Part shown: piece after piece, positions 63,779 through 64,000 of the stretch
How the letters are laid out: each line of letters starts with the position of its first letter
Position numbering within the stretch: the stretch's first letter is position 1
Assembly (NCBI GenBank): GCA_002344215.1
Contig: DDSV01000058.1
Span: 16,157 to 80,156 of the forward strand
Source: Akkermansiaceae bacterium UBA2381
Lineage (GTDB): Bacteria; Verrucomicrobiota; Verrucomicrobiia; Verrucomicrobiales; DEV007
Length of the DNA stretch: 64,000 nucleotides
Direction of reading: 5' to 3'
Notes under the pieces: model-generated
Database searches by the model: none
What the model was told of the DNA's origin: nothing
Seen by the model: the letters and a program-made list of their open reading frames with translations, nothing else
Program-made: the position numbers and the translations under genes

Positions 63779-64000
63779 TCAGGGTACTGGCGGCGGCCCG
63801 GGTAGAGGAGTCGATGGCGGAACCGTTAATGTTTCAGCCTCTAGGCAGACAAGGGTACGTCCCTCGAACGAGGTGATATACTGTTTCTCAGAAATCAAAT
63901 CACCAACCGGAAATACGAATGGCGGGGCCCCGTCCTCTTTGCGCCGAATCAACCCCTGCCACACGGGTTCTACTCCTTTGGATAATGACTCGTGAATACC
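63779..64000 (-). CDS. C-terminal part of an unknown gene, or 61-aa small protein
   Basis: The frame is open from the right window edge to a stop at 63779 and ends in a proline-rich tail (TVPPSTPLPGPPPVP). It may be the end of a longer gene starting beyond 64000. Alternatively a GTG at 63964, with AAAGGAG eight bases upstream, starts a 61-residue protein. I cannot decide and recognise no family. Confidence 0.4.
   Translation of the reverse strand, partial: GIHESLSKGVEPVWQGLIRRKEDGAPPFVFPVGDLISEKQYITSFEGRTLVCLEAETLTVPPSTPLPGPPPVP

Noticed and set aside
1..64000. CRISPR array, insertion sequence, rRNA or full tRNA
   Set aside because: No regularly spaced repeats, transposase motifs, or complete cloverleaf sequences were seen by eye.

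Overview
The window looks like a chromosomal segment from a member of the Verrucomicrobiota; I cannot resolve genus. Pointers are three large PSD1-type proteins (DUF1549/DUF1553, two with an N-terminal cytochrome-c-like domain), two of them paired with DUF1501 proteins, a family set expanded in Planctomycetes and Verrucomicrobia. There is also a division/cell-wall cluster murG-murC/murB(fused)-ddl-ftsQ-ftsA-ftsZ with an unusual FtsZ, a DUF116-polyprenyl synthetase fusion, and a class-B-like succinate dehydrogenase. The window is almost fully coding, with no gene-free stretch over 300 bases. I saw no insertion sequence, CRISPR array, rRNA or complete tRNA.

Layout. 1-10.8 kb: a PSD1 gene running off the left edge, a nitrilase-family hydrolase, a coupled glcD-glcF-mauE-like set for glycolate oxidation, and a divergent PSD1/DUF1501 pair. 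10.9-17.7 kb: a CysJ-like diflavin reductase overlapping tail to tail with a Ste24-type protease, a half-length aldehyde-dehydrogenase-like protein joined to phosphopentomutase, a PQQ-propeller protein and a 60-residue protein. 17.7-27.4 kb: the dcw-type cluster and a lipid kinase. 27.5-31.4 kb: a PhoB/PhoR-type two-component pair, a YugP-type zinc protease and an RlpA/SPOR protein. 31.5-38.1 kb: a second PSD1/DUF1501 pair ending in a strong terminator, then hisC with a coupled small protein, and purT. 38.1-41.1 kb: an ABC-2-type permease without an ATPase and two tail-anchored small proteins.

41.0-52.0 kb is the most interesting region: a minus-strand arsenic island of closely packed or overlapping genes. 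In transcription order it reads DUF116-polyprenyl synthetase fusion, arsR, arsD, arsA, TrxC-like thioredoxin, P1B-4-type metal ATPase, acr3, thioredoxin-type arsC, small membrane protein, Tes/MJ0619-like radical SAM enzyme, Lgt-like membrane protein. Arsenate reduction (ArsC with thioredoxin), arsenite chaperoning (ArsD to ArsA) and export (Acr3) are all present. The three lipid-type enzymes at the two ends are not explained by ordinary arsenic resistance and suggest a coupled membrane-lipid or organoarsenical function. This is inference.

52.2-64.0 kb: a membrane protein with two L7/L12-like repeats, sdhC-sdhA-sdhB, an alanine/glycine:cation symporter with an extra soluble insert, and a DUF58/BatA/VWA gene set running toward the right edge.
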